Positions 1-9,585 of a DNA stretch of 64,000 nucleotides are shown here, piece by piece. The notes under the pieces were generated by a model. The model was not told the DNA's origin and did not search any database. It saw only the letters and a program-made list of their open reading frames with translations. Position numbers and translations under genes: made by a program. Within the stretch, counting starts at the first letter, position 1. Each line of letters starts with the position of its first letter. Source of the stretch: Improbicoccus devescovinae (lineage in GTDB: Bacteria; Bacillota; Clostridia; Oscillospirales; Acutalibacteraceae); assembly GCA_036245095.1 (NCBI GenBank), contig BSWA01000001.1:310001-374000 (forward strand), given 5' to 3'.

Positions 1-781
1 ACAAGTTATTATCAACTGCTATGCCTTTTATAAAATCCCGATTGCTATAAATATCTTCTGAAATTACAGTCCCAGTACCCGCACGAAAACTCGAAAGCAC
101 GTTTATTTTAGTATTAAATTTTTTTCCGATTTCAACTGACCGTTTATTTAATACTTTAGCGCCTGCTGCTGACAAATTTATCATAGTATCAAACGGGATA
201 ATATCGAATTTATGAGCCTCAGGCACTATATTTGGGTCAACGGTGTATACCCCATCGACATCGGTGTAAATCATGCAATTATCGGCCTTTAAAGCTGCGC
301 CAATAGCAACCGCACTGGTATCAGAACCGCCTCGGCCCATTGTCGTGATATCCGAGTGGTTATTAATACCCTGGAATCCGGCGATTATTACAACATTATT
401 TTTGTCAAGTTCTTTTTGCACTCTTTTTGGATATAAATTTCGAATTTTTGCATTACCATAAGTATCACAAGTTTCGAAACCGGCCTGCCATCCTAGTAAA
501 GAAATCGCCGGAATGCCGATTTTATGTAATGCCATAGTTAAAATCGCCATAGAAACTTGCTCGCCCGATGAAATCAAAACGTCCATTTCACGAGATGACG
601 GATTTGGATTTATTTTATACGCCATTTTAATTAAATCATCGGTTGTATTTCCTTGTGCTGATACAATTACCACAATTTTATGCCCTTGAATATAAGTTTT
701 TTGTATTATTTTTGTCACAGCAAATATTCTTTCAGTATTTGCGACAGACGTCCCACCGAATTTTTTAACAATAAGTCCCAA
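1..781 (-). CDS. lysC: Aspartokinase, N-terminal part (runs off the left edge)
   Basis: Catalyses ATP-dependent phosphorylation of aspartate, the first step towards lysine, threonine, methionine and diaminopimelate. The reverse-strand reading begins MGLIVKKFGGTSVANTERI, the KFGGTSV signature of aspartokinases, and further in shows TTMGRGGSDTSAVAIGAAL, the conserved catalytic region, then YTDVDGVYTVDP. The start is TTG at 781-779, set by AGGAGG about 9 bases upstream; the ATG at 788-786 is out of frame and soon stops. The regulatory ACT domains would lie beyond base 1. No lysine riboswitch is visible in the short AT-rich region upstream. Assignment is secure; which isozyme it is cannot be told. 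Confidence 0.93.
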   Translation of the reverse strand, partial: MGLIVKKFGGTSVANTERIFAVTKIIQKTYIQGHKIVVIVSAQGNTTDDLIKMAYKINPNPSSREMDVLISSGEQVSMAILTMALHKIGIPAISLLGWQAGFETCDTYGNAKIRNLYPKRVQKELDKNNVVIIAGFQGINNHSDITTMGRGGSDTSAVAIGAALKADNCMIYTDVDGVYTVDPNIVPEAHKFDIIPFDTMINLSAAGAKVLNKRSVEIGKKFNTKINVLSSFRAGTGTVISEDIYSNRDFIKGIAVDNNL

Positions 782-1030
782 TTTTCATAACCTCCTAGAT
801 AAAAAACAATTCTATATTTTTTATCGTATTCAAACAACACTAAAAATGATATATTTTTTTGTACAAATTTTTGTTTATTTTTTATATATTAATCATGTTT
901 TATTAAAATTTTTAATTAATATTTAATATAATTTTAAAATAATAAAATTTTGACTTGTATTTTGTGTTTTTTTTTATATCATAAATATAATATTAAGTTA
1001 ATATTTTAATTTTAAGTTATGTGAATTTCA
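782..1030. other. AT-rich divergent intergenic region
   Basis: This stretch separates the divergent lysC and rsmD genes. It is nearly all A and T, with poly-T and poly-A runs, and must hold both promoters. Too many AT-rich hexamers fit a -10 to pick one with confidence. No hairpin or riboswitch-like structure was seen. Confidence 0.6.
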
Positions 1031-1570
1031 ATGAAATTAAGTGCAAAAAAAATGTGTATTTTACCTGAAAAAAATTTACGGCCTACTACTAGTAAAGTCA
1101 AAGAATCTTTGTTTAACATCGTTCAATTCGACGTAAAAAACAGTGTTTTTTTGGATTTATTTGCTGGTACAGGACAAATTGGTCTCGAGGCTGCGAATCG
1201 CAAGGCTAAAAAGATTATCTTTGTTGAAAAAGATAATTTAATTTTCAAAAAATTGCAATACAATATCAACAAAACCAGACATTTTTTCCTAAATTCCGAA
1301 TTAGAAATTTTCCATTGCGATGCTTTCGAATTCGTTAAAAATTTTACTCAAAAAATTGACATAGCTTTTTTAGATCCTCCGTATTATAATAATATATTAA
1401 TAAATATATTGCCAAATATTATATGCATCATGAACAAAAACGGCATAATTATAACAGAAAGTTTGTACAAATTTAATCAAATTCAAAAAATTGAAAAATT
1501 CCAGTTGCAAAAAAGATACAAATATGGCAGAATATCATTGAATTTATATTTATCAAATTTTATGGAGTGA
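1031..1570 (+). CDS. rsmD: 16S rRNA (guanine(966)-N2)-methyltransferase RsmD
   Basis: Uses S-adenosylmethionine to methylate G966 of 16S rRNA during small-subunit assembly. The 179-residue protein has the usual length (about 180). It carries RPTTSKVKESLFNI near the N-terminus, the SAM-binding DLFAGTGQIGLEA at about residues 42-54, and the catalytic DPPYYN at about residue 116. All are hallmarks of the RsmD family. It overlaps the next gene by four bases, so the two are probably co-transcribed. In Clostridia rsmD is often followed by coaD; coaD is not here. Confidence 0.93.
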   Translation: MKLSAKKMCILPEKNLRPTTSKVKESLFNIVQFDVKNSVFLDLFAGTGQIGLEAANRKAKKIIFVEKDNLIFKKLQYNINKTRHFFLNSELEIFHCDAFEFVKNFTQKIDIAFLDPPYYNNILINILPNIICIMNKNGIIITESLYKFNQIQKIEKFQLQKRYKYGRISLNLYLSNFME

Positions 1571-2043
1571 GTTTTGCGTTGGACATGGAAAAAATTATAG
1601 ACGAAATAGAAGATTTGCTTGAAATTGCCTGGAAATTTCCCTTCATAAGAGACAAAGCAATTGTGAACGTATCCAGATTGCATCATGCTTTACAAAATTT
1701 AAGACGCGTGATTCCAAGCGAAGTTATAAACGCCAAAAATATAGTAAATAACCGGGATCGCGTAATTCAGGACGCAAAAATACAGTGCGATAAAACTTTT
1801 AAAGACGTTGAAAAAAAAATTCAATTAATTACCAGTGAAAGCGAAATAGTCAAGTCCTCTAAGCGAGAGGCCAAAAAAATAATAACCGAGGCAGTTAATA
1901 AAAGCGAGTTTGTTAAAAACGAATGTCATAATTATGTTAAAAAAGTTTTTGAAGAAGCCGAGAATTTAGTTTCTCAAAATCTTGAGTACATAAAAAAATC
2001 GCACAAACAGCTACAAACTATGTGTTCCAAGAATTCGGGGTAA
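1567..2043 (+). CDS. Coiled-coil protein of unknown function downstream of rsmD
   Basis: A 158-residue soluble protein, rich in Lys, Glu and long helices (VIQDAKIQCDKTFKDVEKK, then an EAKKIITEAVNKSEF stretch). It resembles the short DivIVA-like or V-ATPase-subunit-H-like coiled-coil proteins that Clostridia often carry in the rsmD neighbourhood. It overlaps rsmD at GTGA. The real start may be TTG at 1579 (GGAG at 1564-1567) or ATG at 1585 rather than GTG at 1567. No signal peptide or membrane segment is seen. The function is not known; a scaffold or cell-division role would be a guess. Confidence 0.75.
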   Translation: MSFALDMEKIIDEIEDLLEIAWKFPFIRDKAIVNVSRLHHALQNLRRVIPSEVINAKNIVNNRDRVIQDAKIQCDKTFKDVEKKIQLITSESEIVKSSKREAKKIITEAVNKSEFVKNECHNYVKKVFEEAENLVSQNLEYIKKSHKQLQTMCSKNSG

Positions 2044-2101
2044 TATTTTTTTTGCATATTATATATAATATATATAAAAAAACAAAAAACGGTGAGTAAT
2101 T

Positions 2102-2938
2102 TTGGATATTTTTAGCGCAATTATTCAGGGAGCAATCCAGGGATTAACCGAGTTTTTGCCTATTTCCAGCAGTGGGCATTTAATTATATCCCAGCATTTT
2201 TTTAATATGCGAAGTAATAATCTTTTTTTTAGTATTATGTTACATTTAGGCACATTGATTTCTGTTATTTTAGTATATTTTAAACAAATTATTAATATAA
2301 TTTCAGGAATATTTACTAAGAATTCGCGGTATAGCAAAAAAATTATACTTAATTTTTGCATAAGTTACATACCACTTTTTCTGATATTTGCACCGATTCC
2401 TGGGACTGGTATAAATTTAAAAAAATTCGCTGAAATTTTAGTTGAACCGCCCAAATTAAACATAGTAGGAGGGTCGTTAATATTTACTTCATGTCTGCTT
2501 TTTATTGGAATTTTATTTATAAAAAAATTCAAAAACACGAGCGTTAAGAAAAATAGTATAGAAAAATTAAGCTTTTGGGACACTTTTTTTATTGGAATTG
2601 CACAATTATTTGCTGCTATATTTCCGGGGTTATCACGATCGGGCTCTACATTAGCGGTAGGTCTCATGTGTGAAGCAGAACGCCAGACGGTTATAGATTT
2701 TTCGTTTTTAATGAGTATACCTGCAATTTTGGCTGCTTCTGCACTAGAATTATTAGAATTTAAAAACACAAATTTTATTAGTTTAAATTTAAATTTATTA
2801 TTAACAGGAATTTTATCTTCTGCTGTATTTGGTGTTCTCGCGATAGGACTGTTCAAATGGATTTTAGAAAAAAATAAAATATGGATTTTTGGAATTTATA
2901 CTTTTATATTAGGAGTAATTTTGGTATTTATTAATTAA
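2102..2938 (+). CDS. uppP: Undecaprenyl-diphosphatase UppP (BacA family)
   Basis: Integral membrane enzyme that dephosphorylates undecaprenyl pyrophosphate, recycling the lipid carrier for peptidoglycan; extra copies give bacitracin tolerance. The 278-residue sequence opens with a typical AIIQGAIQGLTEFLPISSSG, containing the conserved (E/Q)-rich and SSSGH region, and has the second signature FPGLSRSGSTLAVGL around residues 176-190. At least seven hydrophobic segments are visible. The start is TTG at 2102 after a GGTGAG ribosome site. It lies among cell-wall and division genes (ftsK, zapA, PBP), in keeping with its role. Confidence 0.95.
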   Translation: MDIFSAIIQGAIQGLTEFLPISSSGHLIISQHFFNMRSNNLFFSIMLHLGTLISVILVYFKQIINIISGIFTKNSRYSKKIILNFCISYIPLFLIFAPIPGTGINLKKFAEILVEPPKLNIVGGSLIFTSCLLFIGILFIKKFKNTSVKKNSIEKLSFWDTFFIGIAQLFAAIFPGLSRSGSTLAVGLMCEAERQTVIDFSFLMSIPAILAASALELLEFKNTNFISLNLNLLLTGILSSAVFGVLAIGLFKWILEKNKIWIFGIYTFILGVILVFIN

Positions 2939-2962
2939 AAAATAAATATTAAGTTTTAAATT

Positions 2963-5275
2963 ATGGGAATTTTAAACAAAAAAAAAGAAAATAAAAAAGA
3001 TATTTCGCAGGATATAGTACTATTTTTTAGTGCAATATTTTTGATATGCTTATTTGTAATAAGAGGCGAAAATGTATGGTTTTTAATCAGACGCGTGTTT
3101 TTGGGATTATTTGGATTTAATTCTGGAATATTTCCGGTTTTGATTATATTAGATATATTTAAAAAAAAATCACAAAAATTATATATTTGCGGCCGTTTAT
3201 TTAGATATTTTCACATATTTTTAATTTTAATAAGTATATTCTTGTGTATATTTATTAAAAGAAATATAGGATTTAATTCGCATTTTTTCTCAGAAATTTT
3301 TTATGATGCTGAAAGAAATTCGGGGGTTATAATTGGATTTTTTTCTAGTATTTTAGTGTGGGCATTTGGAGTCATAGCTACTAAAGTTATGTTGAGTTTA
3401 GTTATTTTAGGATTTATAATTTTGTTTTTGCAAGAATTCACCGAAAAGTTTGATTTTTTTAGTTTATTTTTATGTATATTTAACGAAAAAAATTATGAGT
3501 TTTTTAAAAATATGAAAAATAAATTTAGTTTACAAAAATATGAAATTTTAGATGAAAAAATTGTAAATAAAAAAGGTCTTCAGAAATTAAAACAAAGTTT
3601 CGAAAATGATGATGTTGACGTCGGTGATGGTTATAATGAACAAAATAAAAATTATAATCAGGATTTTTCTGATAAAGATGACGGAGATATTTCGAAAGTA
3701 ACAGCTGAATTTATGAAAAAATTTAAAAATAAAAAAGAAAACAAAAATTTTGAATTCGAAAATATAATAAGAAATGAAAATTTTATTACTGAAAAACATG
3801 AGTATAATTTCCCGGATTTGAAATTATTAAACGAACCAGAAGATATATCTCAGGATGATATTACTTCGGAGCTTACTTCGAATGGCGCGATGCTTATTGA
3901 AACTTTGGAAAGTTTTAATGTAAAAGTAAAAATAGTTGATATAAATCGTGGCCCTGCTGTTACAAGATACGAAATTCAGCCGGCTTCGGGCGTAAAAGTG
4001 AGCAAAATAACTAGTTTAGCGGATGATATTGCGTTGAATTTGGCTGCTTTTGGAGTAAGAATAGAAGCGCCTATTCCGGGGAAATCGGCTGTAGGGGTTG
4101 AGATTCCTAATCGCGTGGTTAGTATCGTAAAAGTAAGAGAAATAATAAGTTCAGAGGAATTTGTGAAATCGGAGAGCTCGCTTTCTGTGGTGTTGGGCCG
4201 GGATATTTCAGGCAAGCCGATAATTACGGATTTGGGCAAAATGCCGCATTTATTAATAGCTGGGTCAACGGGCGCTGGAAAGTCTGTTTGTGTGAATTCT
4301 TTTATTGTGAGTATTTTATTCAAAGCTAGTCCGCAATCGGTTAAATTATTAATGATAGATCCAAAAGTGGTGGAATTAGGCGTATATAATGGGATTCCTC
4401 ATTTGTTAGTGCCGGTCGTGACGGATCCAAAAAAATCGGCAGGAGCGCTGAATTGGGCTGTAAATGAAATGCTAAATAGATATAAAACTTTTGCAGAAAT
4501 AGGTGTTCGGGATCTTGCTTCGTATAATAATTATGTGAATAAAAATAAAGAATTGGTTAATAAATCTGGCGAATTGTACGAAAAAATGGCTAAAATTGTG
4601 ATAATTATAGACGAATTGTCAGATTTAATGATGGCTGCTCCGAATGAAATCGAAGATTATATATGTAGATTAACTCAAATGGCGCGAGCTGCGGGTATGC
4701 ATCTGGTGATAGCAACGCAGCGGCCATCTGTGGATGTTATAACTGGCATAATTAAAGCAAATGTCCCGAGCAGAATCGCCTTGGCAGTGTCATCGCAGGT
4801 TGATTCTAGGACGATTTTGGATATGGGCGGTGCCGAAAAATTGTTGGGCCGCGGTGATATGTTGTTTTCGCCTGTGGGTTGTGTTAAGCCTCAACGCGTT
4901 CAGGGGTGCTATGTTACTGATGATGAAATTGAAAAAATTGTCGATTATGTTAAACGCGATAGTAATATATTTTATGACACAAAAGTGATTAATGATATCG
5001 AAAATAAGGCGAATAATAAAAAAATAGAAAATAATAGCTCGGATGCTGATTCGGATGAGGATCCTATGTTGGCTGATGCGATAAAATGCGTAATTGAAAC
5101 GTGTCAAGCATCGACTTCTTTGTTGCAGCGAAAATTAAGATTGGGCTATGCTCGGGCCGGGAGATTAATAGACGAAATGGAAAAAATGGGTATAATTGGG
5201 CCGTATGAGGGCTCAAAACCTCGCCAGATAATAATGACTAGAAAAGATTTCTTGGAACGAAATTTTAAAAAATAA
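2963..5275 (+). CDS. ftsK: DNA translocase FtsK/SpoIIIE
   Basis: Hexameric ATP-driven motor that pumps double-stranded DNA through the division or sporulation septum. Residues about 18-175 hold four hydrophobic segments that anchor it in the septum. A charged, Lys/Asp/Asn-rich linker follows to about residue 285. The motor has Walker A GSTGAGKSVC near residue 434, Walker B IVIIIDELSDLM near 545, and RPSVDVITGIIKANVPSRIA. A C-terminal gamma winged helix (LLQRKLRLGYARAGRLIDEM) would read KOPS/SRS polarity sites. Only one copy is in the window, so it may serve both vegetative (FtsK/SftA) and forespore (SpoIIIE) roles. It is convergent with rsmA. Confidence 0.95.
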   Translation: MGILNKKKENKKDISQDIVLFFSAIFLICLFVIRGENVWFLIRRVFLGLFGFNSGIFPVLIILDIFKKKSQKLYICGRLFRYFHIFLILISIFLCIFIKRNIGFNSHFFSEIFYDAERNSGVIIGFFSSILVWAFGVIATKVMLSLVILGFIILFLQEFTEKFDFFSLFLCIFNEKNYEFFKNMKNKFSLQKYEILDEKIVNKKGLQKLKQSFENDDVDVGDGYNEQNKNYNQDFSDKDDGDISKVTAEFMKKFKNKKENKNFEFENIIRNENFITEKHEYNFPDLKLLNEPEDISQDDITSELTSNGAMLIETLESFNVKVKIVDINRGPAVTRYEIQPASGVKVSKITSLADDIALNLAAFGVRIEAPIPGKSAVGVEIPNRVVSIVKVREIISSEEFVKSESSLSVVLGRDISGKPIITDLGKMPHLLIAGSTGAGKSVCVNSFIVSILFKASPQSVKLLMIDPKVVELGVYNGIPHLLVPVVTDPKKSAGALNWAVNEMLNRYKTFAEIGVRDLASYNNYVNKNKELVNKSGELYEKMAKIVIIIDELSDLMMAAPNEIEDYICRLTQMARAAGMHLVIATQRPSVDVITGIIKANVPSRIALAVSSQVDSRTILDMGGAEKLLGRGDMLFSPVGCVKPQRVQGCYVTDDEIEKIVDYVKRDSNIFYDTKVINDIENKANNKKIENNSSDADSDEDPMLADAIKCVIETCQASTSLLQRKLRLGYARAGRLIDEMEKMGIIGPYEGSKPRQIIMTRKDFLERNFKK

Positions 5276-5293
5276 TTAAAATATTAAAAATAA

Positions 5294-6181
5294 TTAAAAA
5301 TTGTTTGATAAATTTATTAAATTTTCCAAGCTCAGGTTTTCTGGTCTTAAATTGCTTGACAAATTTAATTTATCTAGAATATTTATTATTTCTTGGGGTT
5401 TTAAATCGAAATTTTTTATCAAATTTTTGAGTATCATTTTTCTGCGTTCGGAAAATAATATTTTGGTTATTTTGAATAAATTTTTTTTATTTTTCACTTT
5501 TTTTATGTTATTATTATTAATTTTAAAGCTTATTAAACTCGAATCAACTTTTGGAATCGGGAAGAAACAATTTTTAGATATATTAAATATTTTTTCAGGT
5601 TCTGAAAAAAATCTGACTAATACGCTTATGGCCCCACAGTTTTTTGTCCCAGGGGCTGATATTAATCTGTCGGATGTTTCTTTCTGGACCATGACCGTTA
5701 GGGATGTCCAATTTAATTTACCATCGTCTGAGATACTTTCTTCTAGGAAGCGAGAAATTAATGGTGTAGTAATATAATATGGCAAATTAGCACAAATAAT
5801 TATATTTTTATTATGCAAATTGTATATATTAATTAATTGTTTATAATCAAATTTCAAAGCATCGTAATTTATAATATTCACATTTTTTTTGTTTATAATT
5901 ATATTTTCTTGTAGAATTTGCACAAGTTTTTTATCGTATTCTACTGCAAAAATTTGATTGAATTCATCGGCAAGAATATATGTCAAAGCACCTAAACCCG
6001 GGCCGATCTCGATAATTACGGTGTCAGATGTTTGAATATTTGATTTTATTGTTTTAATTATTTTTTTTGATATGTTAAAATCTATTAGAAAATTTTGGCC
6101 TAATTTTTTCGAGGCGCGAATATTATAAAATTCGCAAATAGATTTGATTCCTGAGGCGCTGTATATATTATATTTATTCAT
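5294..6181 (-). CDS. rsmA: 16S rRNA dimethyladenosine transferase RsmA (KsgA)
   Basis: Dimethylates the two adjacent adenosines in the 3'-terminal hairpin of 16S rRNA (A1518/A1519 in E. coli), a late check on small-subunit assembly. The 295-residue protein shows KKLGQNFLIDFNI at residues about 25-37, the SAM site IEIGPGLGALTYILA near 58, and the catalytic NLPYYITTPLI near 130. The basic C-terminal domain is present. The ATG start is followed by an AT-biased coding sequence typical of the host. Loss of this enzyme gives kasugamycin resistance. Confidence 0.95.
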   Translation of the reverse strand: MNKYNIYSASGIKSICEFYNIRASKKLGQNFLIDFNISKKIIKTIKSNIQTSDTVIIEIGPGLGALTYILADEFNQIFAVEYDKKLVQILQENIIINKKNVNIINYDALKFDYKQLINIYNLHNKNIIICANLPYYITTPLISRFLEESISDDGKLNWTSLTVMVQKETSDRLISAPGTKNCGAISVLVRFFSEPEKIFNISKNCFFPIPKVDSSLISFKINNNNIKKVKNKKNLFKITKILFSERRKMILKNLIKNFDLKPQEIINILDKLNLSSNLRPENLSLENLINLSNNF

Positions 6182-6334
6182 AAGTTTAAGTATATATTTT
6201 TATAATAAAAAAATCAAATTTATAAATATTATATGAGATTTTTATTGAAAATTTATTTTATAATTATATAATTTTATTAGCTTAATTTTATGTTTTTTAT
6301 ATTTAATTTTTTAAAAAGGAAAATTTTGTAATTT

Positions 6335-6676
6335 ATGTCTAAATCTAGAATTTGTATTAATATTTGTGGCTTGGATTACGTGATTCTTAGCGACGAAAAT
6401 CAGGAATATTGTGTGCAACTTTCACAAGAAATTTATAATAAAATAAAAGAAATTATTAATTCTAACGAGGGAATTAATAAATTTATGGCTGCTGTTTTAA
6501 CTGCTATGAATTTTTGTGATAAATATAAAAAATCTGAGGCCTTAGTTAGTAATTTAAAAGATATAAATAAAAAATGCTTGAAGGGTGAGATGGATGCTAA
6601 AAATGTTGCGGAAAAATTAAAAAAAGATAATGAATTGCTTAAAAACAAGTTAAAAGAAATTAAAAAAAAATATTAA
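6335..6676 (+). CDS. zapA: Cell division protein ZapA
   Basis: Small FtsZ-bundling protein that stabilises the Z ring. The N-terminal part (SRICINICGLDYVILSDENQ) forms the beta-alpha head typical of ZapA, and the rest is a long coiled coil ending in a Lys-rich tail (residues about 65-113). The length of 113 residues is normal. A purine-rich AAAAGGAAAA lies about 10-16 bases upstream of the ATG. It is followed by about 290 bases without a gene before dut. ZapA next to ftsK, a PBP and uppP is consistent with a division and wall cluster. Confidence 0.85.
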   Translation: MSKSRICINICGLDYVILSDENQEYCVQLSQEIYNKIKEIINSNEGINKFMAAVLTAMNFCDKYKKSEALVSNLKDINKKCLKGEMDAKNVAEKLKKDNELLKNKLKEIKKKY

Positions 6677-7013
6677 ATTAAAAAATTAAATTTTAATAAA
6701 TATTTAATTTTGTTTTTTAAAAAAAGAATGTTTAAAAATTTAAATTTGTTAAAATATACAAGCTTTTGTCAAATTTTGAAAAAAAAGTTTGCAATGTTAC
6801 AAAAAAAATATTAAATTTTGATTAAATAAAAAATGTTTAAAATGTGTAAAACTTTTAAGTTTTTATATACTATTGTTGAAAACTTTGTGGAAAATGAGGA
6901 AAACTATTAATGTAAATTAGGTTATAAATCTAGATATATGCGCAAAATAGAGCAGTTTTGAGATGAAAATACTTTTTAACAAAAATAAAAATAATTTAAA
7001 AGGACTAGTTGTT
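6677..7013 (+). other. AT-rich gap upstream of dut
   Basis: This gap of about 340 bases has no credible gene. It contains a stretch with TTTGTGGAAAATGAGGAAAAC near 6881-6902 that only loosely recalls a DnaA box (TGTGGATAA) and is not repeated, so no origin is called. The ribosome site AAAGGAC at 6998-7004 belongs to dut. Confidence 0.5.
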
Positions 7014-7484
7014 ATGATAAGTCAAGATACAAAAAATGGTGAAAATTTTATAAATTTTGTGAAAATTAGACAAAACGCGATGGTTCCGGTGCGCGGAAGT
7101 CTCACGGCGGCGGGTGCTGATTTGCATGCTTGTCTTGAAACAAGCATAGAATTATATTTTGGGGATTTAATTCTTGTGCCTACTGGCATCGCGATAGAAT
7201 TGCCATCGCCGGAATTTGCTGGGTTTATATTCGCAAGAAGTGGTTTGGGTATTAAATATGGGGTTATTCCGTCGAATGCCGTTGGGGTTATTGATAGCGA
7301 TTATAGAGGCGAAATTATGGTGGGGCTTTGTAAAGTATCTAAAAATGAGAAATATGTGATTAATCATGGTGATAGGATCGCGCAGTTGATTATAATTAAA
7401 ACCGAAAATTTGGGTTTCAAAGAAGTTGATATATTAAGTCAGACTCAGAGGGGTGAACAGGGGTTTGGGTCAACTGGAAAATGA
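7014..7484 (+). CDS. dut: dUTP diphosphatase
   Basis: Trimeric enzyme that hydrolyses dUTP to dUMP and pyrophosphate, keeping uracil out of DNA and feeding dTMP synthesis. All five family motifs are visible in order: AGADLHA, ARSGLG, GVIDSDYRGEI, GDRIAQLII and the C-terminal RGEQGFGSTG that closes over the substrate. ATG at 7014 is chosen over the in-frame ATG at 6963 because AAAGGAC sits 9 bases before it, giving 156 residues. The 3' end overlaps the start region of the PBP gene in another frame, so the two are probably translated from one mRNA. Confidence 0.95.
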   Translation: MISQDTKNGENFINFVKIRQNAMVPVRGSLTAAGADLHACLETSIELYFGDLILVPTGIAIELPSPEFAGFIFARSGLGIKYGVIPSNAVGVIDSDYRGEIMVGLCKVSKNEKYVINHGDRIAQLIIIKTENLGFKEVDILSQTQRGEQGFGSTGK

Positions 7485-9585
7485 TAATTTGGAAAATGAT
7501 AATTTGGAAAATGAGAATAATGAGAATTTGGAAAATTTGGATTCTGTGGCGGTCCAAGAGGCTAATGTGCACAAAAAATATAATTTTTTATTTGATTTTT
7601 TTGTGGGAAATAACGAAAATCCCAGTGTTTTATATAGTAAAAAACGGGTATATGGCGTGATTTTGAGTGTTTGTGCTGTGTTTTTATTGTTCGTTTGTAG
7701 ACTCGTTGATTGGCAATTGATTAATAATAATTATTATATGACTCGGGCTGCATCGGCGAATACTTATTTTTTGAGGACAGATGCTGTTCGTGGGGAGATT
7801 TTTGACTGCGATGGCGTGTGCTTGGCGGTTAATAAATTTATGTATCGGGCTGTTATAAATAGATTGAATGTCCCGGATGAAAAAGAAAATGAGTTGATTG
7901 CTAAAGTTGTGGATTTTATTATGAAACTTGGGAATGATTGGCAGAGCTCGCTTCCTATTTTTATTAATGAGAATAATGAGTTTGTATTTAAGGAAAATCA
8001 GGAATTACAAATAAAAAATTTGAGAAAAAATTTGAAAATTAGTGAAAATGCACGGGCAAATGATTGTATCGAATTGCTTGCTAAAAAATTTAAATGCGAG
8101 AATTTTAATTATAAAGATAAATATAGTGTTTGTAGCGTGAAATATGGAAATTATAAGCTTGGGATTACTTCGAAAGCGGCTCCGCTTACGGTGTGCGATG
8201 ATATAAATAAAAATACTATGATTATATTATCAGAGGGCGCTTCTAAGATGCCTGGGATAAATATTTCTACGGTCGTGAAACGTGAATATTTAAATAGTAA
8301 ACTTGCGCCGCATATAATAGGTTTTACTGGTGTTATTAATAATGAAGAATATGAAAAATATAAAGAAAAAGATTATAATTTGGATTCAAAAATAGGTAAA
8401 TCTGGAGTGGAAGCCGCGTTTGAATCTGAATTGCATGGGCATTCTGGGACAAATGTTATACAACTTTCGCGCGATGGAAATGTATTGAAATCTAAACAAA
8501 AAGTGGCTCGGCAGCCCGGAAAAAGTATTTTTTTAACTTTGTCTTCGAGATTGCAAAATATAGCAAACGAATCTCTTGCCCGAAATATAAGCATAGCGCG
8601 AAATACTGGGGCTTCTGATTGCCGTTCGGGAGCCGTTGTATTATTAAAAATAAGCGATTTTTCGGTATTAGCAGCTGCTACATATCCTAGTTTTGACCTG
8701 GATTTATATATGAATGACAAGAATTATTATAACGAAATATCAAACGATAAGTCTTTGCCGTTGTTTAATAGGGCATTTATAGGAACGTTCGCGCCAGGCT
8801 CGATTTTTAAGCCCCTAGTTGCATGTGCTGCGCTAGAAGAGGGCGTAATTACTGATCAGGAAATTATAAATTGTAATGGAGCATTTAATTTTTATCCTAA
8901 ATATACTTTGCATTGTATGGGAGTCCACGGGAATACTAATCTCAAAAAAGCCATGGCAAAATCATGCAATGTATATTTCGCCGAACTAGGCAGACGTCTT
9001 GGCGCGACGACGCTTGCAAATTACGCTAAAAAATTCGGGCTTGGCGTCAAAACTGGTATTGAAGTATCTGAAAGCGAAGGCGTCTTAACAACTCCGGAAC
9101 ACAGTAAATTAATACATGCACCTTGGTATAACGCGATGTCTTCGCAGGCAGCAATAGGCCAAGCAAATACAGCAGTCAGTCCGTTGCAATTAGCGGCATA
9201 CACAGCTACACTTGCGTCGGGTAATAGGTATAAAACTCATATTCTTAATAAAGTAACTGATTATACGCAAGAACATGATATTAGAAATTATGAATCTGAG
9301 CTTATTGAAAGTCAAGTAATTTCTGAAGAAAATCTCAAAATAATAAGAGAAGACATGCGAGAAGTTGTTCTTAATGGCACGGCATCAGATTTCAGGAATT
9401 TTCGCGTTCCGATAGCCGCTAAAACTGGGACGGCGCAGAATAAAGGATCGGATCACACGACTTTTATATGCTTCGCTCCATATGAGAACCCTGAAATTGC
9501 GATTGCAGTCGTAGTAGCTAACGGAATTCGTGGGAGTATATCTAAAAATGTAGCTCGAGATTTGTTAAATGCATATTTTTCATAA
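7453..9585 (+). CDS. Class B penicillin-binding protein (PBP2/SpoVD/FtsI type transpeptidase)
   Basis: Peptidoglycan DD-transpeptidase of about 710 residues, with one N-terminal membrane segment (VYGVILSVCAVFLLFVCRLV, residues about 67-86) and an extracytoplasmic dimerisation domain starting at RGEIFDCDG. The penicillin-binding domain has SxxK in FAPGSIFKPL, SxN in AKSCNVYF and KTG in AAKTGTAQNK, so all three active-site motifs are intact. No PASTA domain is present. The start overlaps dut and is uncertain (GTG 7453, TTG 7465 or a later TTG). The N-terminal tail is an Asn/Glu/Leu repeat (LEND units). Whether it serves elongation, division or the spore cortex cannot be told from sequence. Confidence 0.9.
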   Translation: MNRGLGQLENDNLENDNLENENNENLENLDSVAVQEANVHKKYNFLFDFFVGNNENPSVLYSKKRVYGVILSVCAVFLLFVCRLVDWQLINNNYYMTRAASANTYFLRTDAVRGEIFDCDGVCLAVNKFMYRAVINRLNVPDEKENELIAKVVDFIMKLGNDWQSSLPIFINENNEFVFKENQELQIKNLRKNLKISENARANDCIELLAKKFKCENFNYKDKYSVCSVKYGNYKLGITSKAAPLTVCDDINKNTMIILSEGASKMPGINISTVVKREYLNSKLAPHIIGFTGVINNEEYEKYKEKDYNLDSKIGKSGVEAAFESELHGHSGTNVIQLSRDGNVLKSKQKVARQPGKSIFLTLSSRLQNIANESLARNISIARNTGASDCRSGAVVLLKISDFSVLAAATYPSFDLDLYMNDKNYYNEISNDKSLPLFNRAFIGTFAPGSIFKPLVACAALEEGVITDQEIINCNGAFNFYPKYTLHCMGVHGNTNLKKAMAKSCNVYFAELGRRLGATTLANYAKKFGLGVKTGIEVSESEGVLTTPEHSKLIHAPWYNAMSSQAAIGQANTAVSPLQLAAYTATLASGNRYKTHILNKVTDYTQEHDIRNYESELIESQVISEENLKIIREDMREVVLNGTASDFRNFRVPIAAKTGTAQNKGSDHTTFICFAPYENPEIAIAVVVANGIRGSISKNVARDLLNAYFS

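Noticed and set aside
6677..7013. An origin of replication in the AT-rich gap
   Set aside because: Only one loose DnaA-box-like word is present and neither dnaA nor dnaN is nearby.
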